Shown: in pieces, positions 62,587 to 64,000 of the stretch
Layout: each line of letters begins with the position of its first letter
Position numbering within the stretch: the stretch's first letter is position 1
NCBI RefSeq assembly: GCF_965200405.1
Contig: NZ_OZ241356.1
Span: 868,001-932,000, forward strand
DNA from: Glacieibacterium sp965200405
GTDB lineage: Bacteria; Pseudomonadota; Alphaproteobacteria; Sphingomonadales; Sphingomonadaceae
Length of the DNA stretch: 64,000 nt
Direction: 5' to 3'
Made by a program: the position numbers and the translations under genes
Notes under the pieces: generated by a model
What the model saw: only the letters and a program-made list of their open reading frames with translations
The model's database searches: none
What the model was told of the DNA's origin: nothing

Positions 62587-64000
62587 ATGAAGTTCGGTGT
62601 CGGCCAGTCGGTCAAGCGTGTCGAGGATGTCCGCCTGCTCACCGGGTTGGGGCGGTTCACCGACGACGTCCAGGTCGCGGGCGAGCTGTACGCCACCACC
62701 CTGCGCTCTCCATATGGCCACGCCCGCATCACCGCGATCGACACGACGGCGGCCAAGGCCGTGCCCGGCGTCGTCGCGGTCTATACCCATGCCGACATCG
62801 TCCAGTACGGCGACGTACCCTGCATGGTGCCGCTGTCGGGCCCGCTGAAGACGCCGCGGCTGCTGCTGACCGGCGACACCGTGCGCTTCGTCGGCGACGG
62901 CGTCGCCTTTATCGTCGCCGAGACCCGCGAAGCCGCCCGCGCCGGCGCCGACGCCGTCGAGATCGACTATGAGGAGCTCCCCGTCGTCGCCTCGATCGAA
63001 GCCGCCATCGCCGAGGGCGCGCCCAAGGTCTGGCCCGACGCCGCCTCCAACAGCATCTTCGACTGGCAGGTCGGCGCGGCCGACAAGGCGGCCGAGGGCA
63101 TGGCCGCCGCCGCGCACGTCACGCGGTTGCGTATCGTCCAGAACCGCGTCGCCCCGACCTCGATGGAGGTTCGCGCCGCGCTCGGCCAGTGGGACGAAGC
63201 CAGCGGCTTCACCCTCCACGTCGGCAGCCAGGGCGTTGCCGGAATGCGCGGCATCATCGCCGGCGGCATATTGAAGGTCGAGCCCGACCAACTCCGCATC
63301 GTCACCGGCGACGTCGGCGGCGGCTTCGGTATGAAGTCGTTCGTCTATCCCGAATATGCGCTGGTCCTGCACGCCGCGCGCGACCTCGGCCGCCCGGTAA
63401 AATGGACCGGCGACCGCAGCGACGCCTTCCAGACAGACACCCACGGCCGCGCCATGGTCAGCGACGGCGCGCTCGGTTTCGACGCCGACGGCCTGATCAC
63501 CGCGATGACCGTCGAGACGTGGAGCGACCTCGGCGCCTATCAGTCGCAGTTCGGCCCGGCGATCCAGACCATGGCCGGCGGGCGCATCATGGGCGGCGTC
63601 TACCGCATCCCGGCGATCCACAACCTCGTCCACGGCATCGTCACCAACACCACGCCGGTCGACGCCTATCGCGGTGCCGGACGGCCGGAATCAGCCTACA
63701 TCATGGAGCGGTTGATCGAGGCCGGGGCGCGCGACCTCGGCATCGGCGTCGACGAAATCCGCCGTCGCAACCTGCTCCGTCCCGACGAGCTGCCGCACGA
63801 CAACGGCATCGGCCTCAACTTCGACATCGGCAACTTCCCGGCGGTGCTGGCGAAGTCGCTGGAGCAGGCCGACTGGCAGGGCTTCCCGACGCGCAAGGCG
63901 GAAGCGGCGCGCAAGGGCCTGCGCTATGGCCGCGGCATCGCCTATTATGTCGAGATCGCCGGCGGTGGCTCGCAGGACGAATATGCCGACGTCCGCGTCG
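62587..64000 (+). CDS. xanthine dehydrogenase/aldehyde oxidase family molybdopterin-binding subunit (truncated by window end)
   Basis: This frame stays open to the last base, so only about 471 residues of an expected 750-790 are visible. It starts MKFGVGQSVKRVEDVRLLTGLGRFTDDV, the conserved N-terminus of the CoxL/XDH large subunit. The molybdopterin-binding segments TGDVGGGFGMKS and PVDAYRGAGRPESAY follow. AYRGAGR, rather than AYxCSFR, marks the form II (non-CO-dehydrogenase) group, so it is a putative aldehyde- or heterocycle-oxidising hydroxylase rather than a CO dehydrogenase. The FAD and Fe-S subunits should lie downstream of the window. Start spacing suggests co-transcription with the epimerase gene. 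Confidence 0.93.
   Translation, partial: MKFGVGQSVKRVEDVRLLTGLGRFTDDVQVAGELYATTLRSPYGHARITAIDTTAAKAVPGVVAVYTHADIVQYGDVPCMVPLSGPLKTPRLLLTGDTVRFVGDGVAFIVAETREAARAGADAVEIDYEELPVVASIEAAIAEGAPKVWPDAASNSIFDWQVGAADKAAEGMAAAAHVTRLRIVQNRVAPTSMEVRAALGQWDEASGFTLHVGSQGVAGMRGIIAGGILKVEPDQLRIVTGDVGGGFGMKSFVYPEYALVLHAARDLGRPVKWTGDRSDAFQTDTHGRAMVSDGALGFDADGLITAMTVETWSDLGAYQSQFGPAIQTMAGGRIMGGVYRIPAIHNLVHGIVTNTTPVDAYRGAGRPESAYIMERLIEAGARDLGIGVDEIRRRNLLRPDELPHDNGIGLNFDIGNFPAVLAKSLEQADWQGFPTRKAEAARKGLRYGRGIAYYVEIAGGGSQDEYADVRV

Noticed and set aside
62587..64000. Carbon monoxide dehydrogenase large subunit
   Set aside because: The active-site loop is AYRGAGR, not the AYxCSFR of form I CO dehydrogenase, so the gene is called only as a hydroxylase of the wider family.

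Overview
The window is GC-rich chromosomal DNA from an alphaproteobacterium, most likely a sphingomonad (order Sphingomonadales). This rests on four large TonB-dependent receptors carrying the (E/D)-I-V-V-T-A plug motif, an alphaproteobacterial-type LexA box (GTTC-N7-GTTC) in front of ssb, the cbp3-yceD gene pair, Tat-exported peptidases and dispersed ATCCCGGC hairpins. No tRNA, rRNA, CRISPR array, prophage or transposase gene was seen. The genus cannot be named from the sequence alone.

Region 1 (1-18.4 kb) is the most unusual part. It appears to be one catabolic regulon around a LacI-family regulator (3896-4966). The same 14-bp near-palindrome, TGCATCCGAATGCA or a 1-2 base variant, sits in front of every transcription unit: the alpha/beta hydrolase and SnoaL-like genes with the divergent bicupin; HisD-like 1 with the divergent lacI; TonB receptor 1 plus MFS 1; the HisD-like 2, SDR, MetE-like and HpaI-like aldolase operon; and TonB receptor 2, MFS 2 and amidase. 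The set covers outer-membrane uptake, inner-membrane uptake, hydrolysis of an ester or amide, oxidation of a primary alcohol (HisD fold), thiol-dependent group transfer (MetE fold) and retro-aldol cleavage. The substrate is unknown, and I know of no described pathway with this combination.

Region 2 (18.5-26.8 kb) holds a Tat-exported prolyl oligopeptidase, a small RMF-like ribosome-modulation protein, a TonB receptor paired with a glycerophosphodiester phosphodiesterase, and a metallophosphoesterase overlapping a GT4 glycosyltransferase.

Region 3 (26.6-40.8 kb) has a complete RND efflux operon (adaptor, pump, outer-membrane factor), glucokinase, a HisN-like phosphatase, a double-domain retropepsin-like protein, a prolyl-4-hydroxylase-like oxygenase, a fourth TonB receptor and SufE.

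Region 4 (40.8-64 kb) is mostly core genes: an exported M24 peptidase, thrS, a hybrid CHASE3 histidine kinase, crotonase, GST, thioesterase, cyclophilin, K+-independent H+-pyrophosphatase, bamE, cbp3-yceD, ssb with its LexA box, feoAB with a Fur-box candidate, pepN, an M48 protease, an epimerase and a truncated molybdopterin hydroxylase subunit. Dispersed hairpins (REP-like) lie in several intergenic gaps, and a roughly 270-bp inverted repeat follows hppA. Coordinates, start codons and residue numbers were worked out by eye, so residue positions are approximate.
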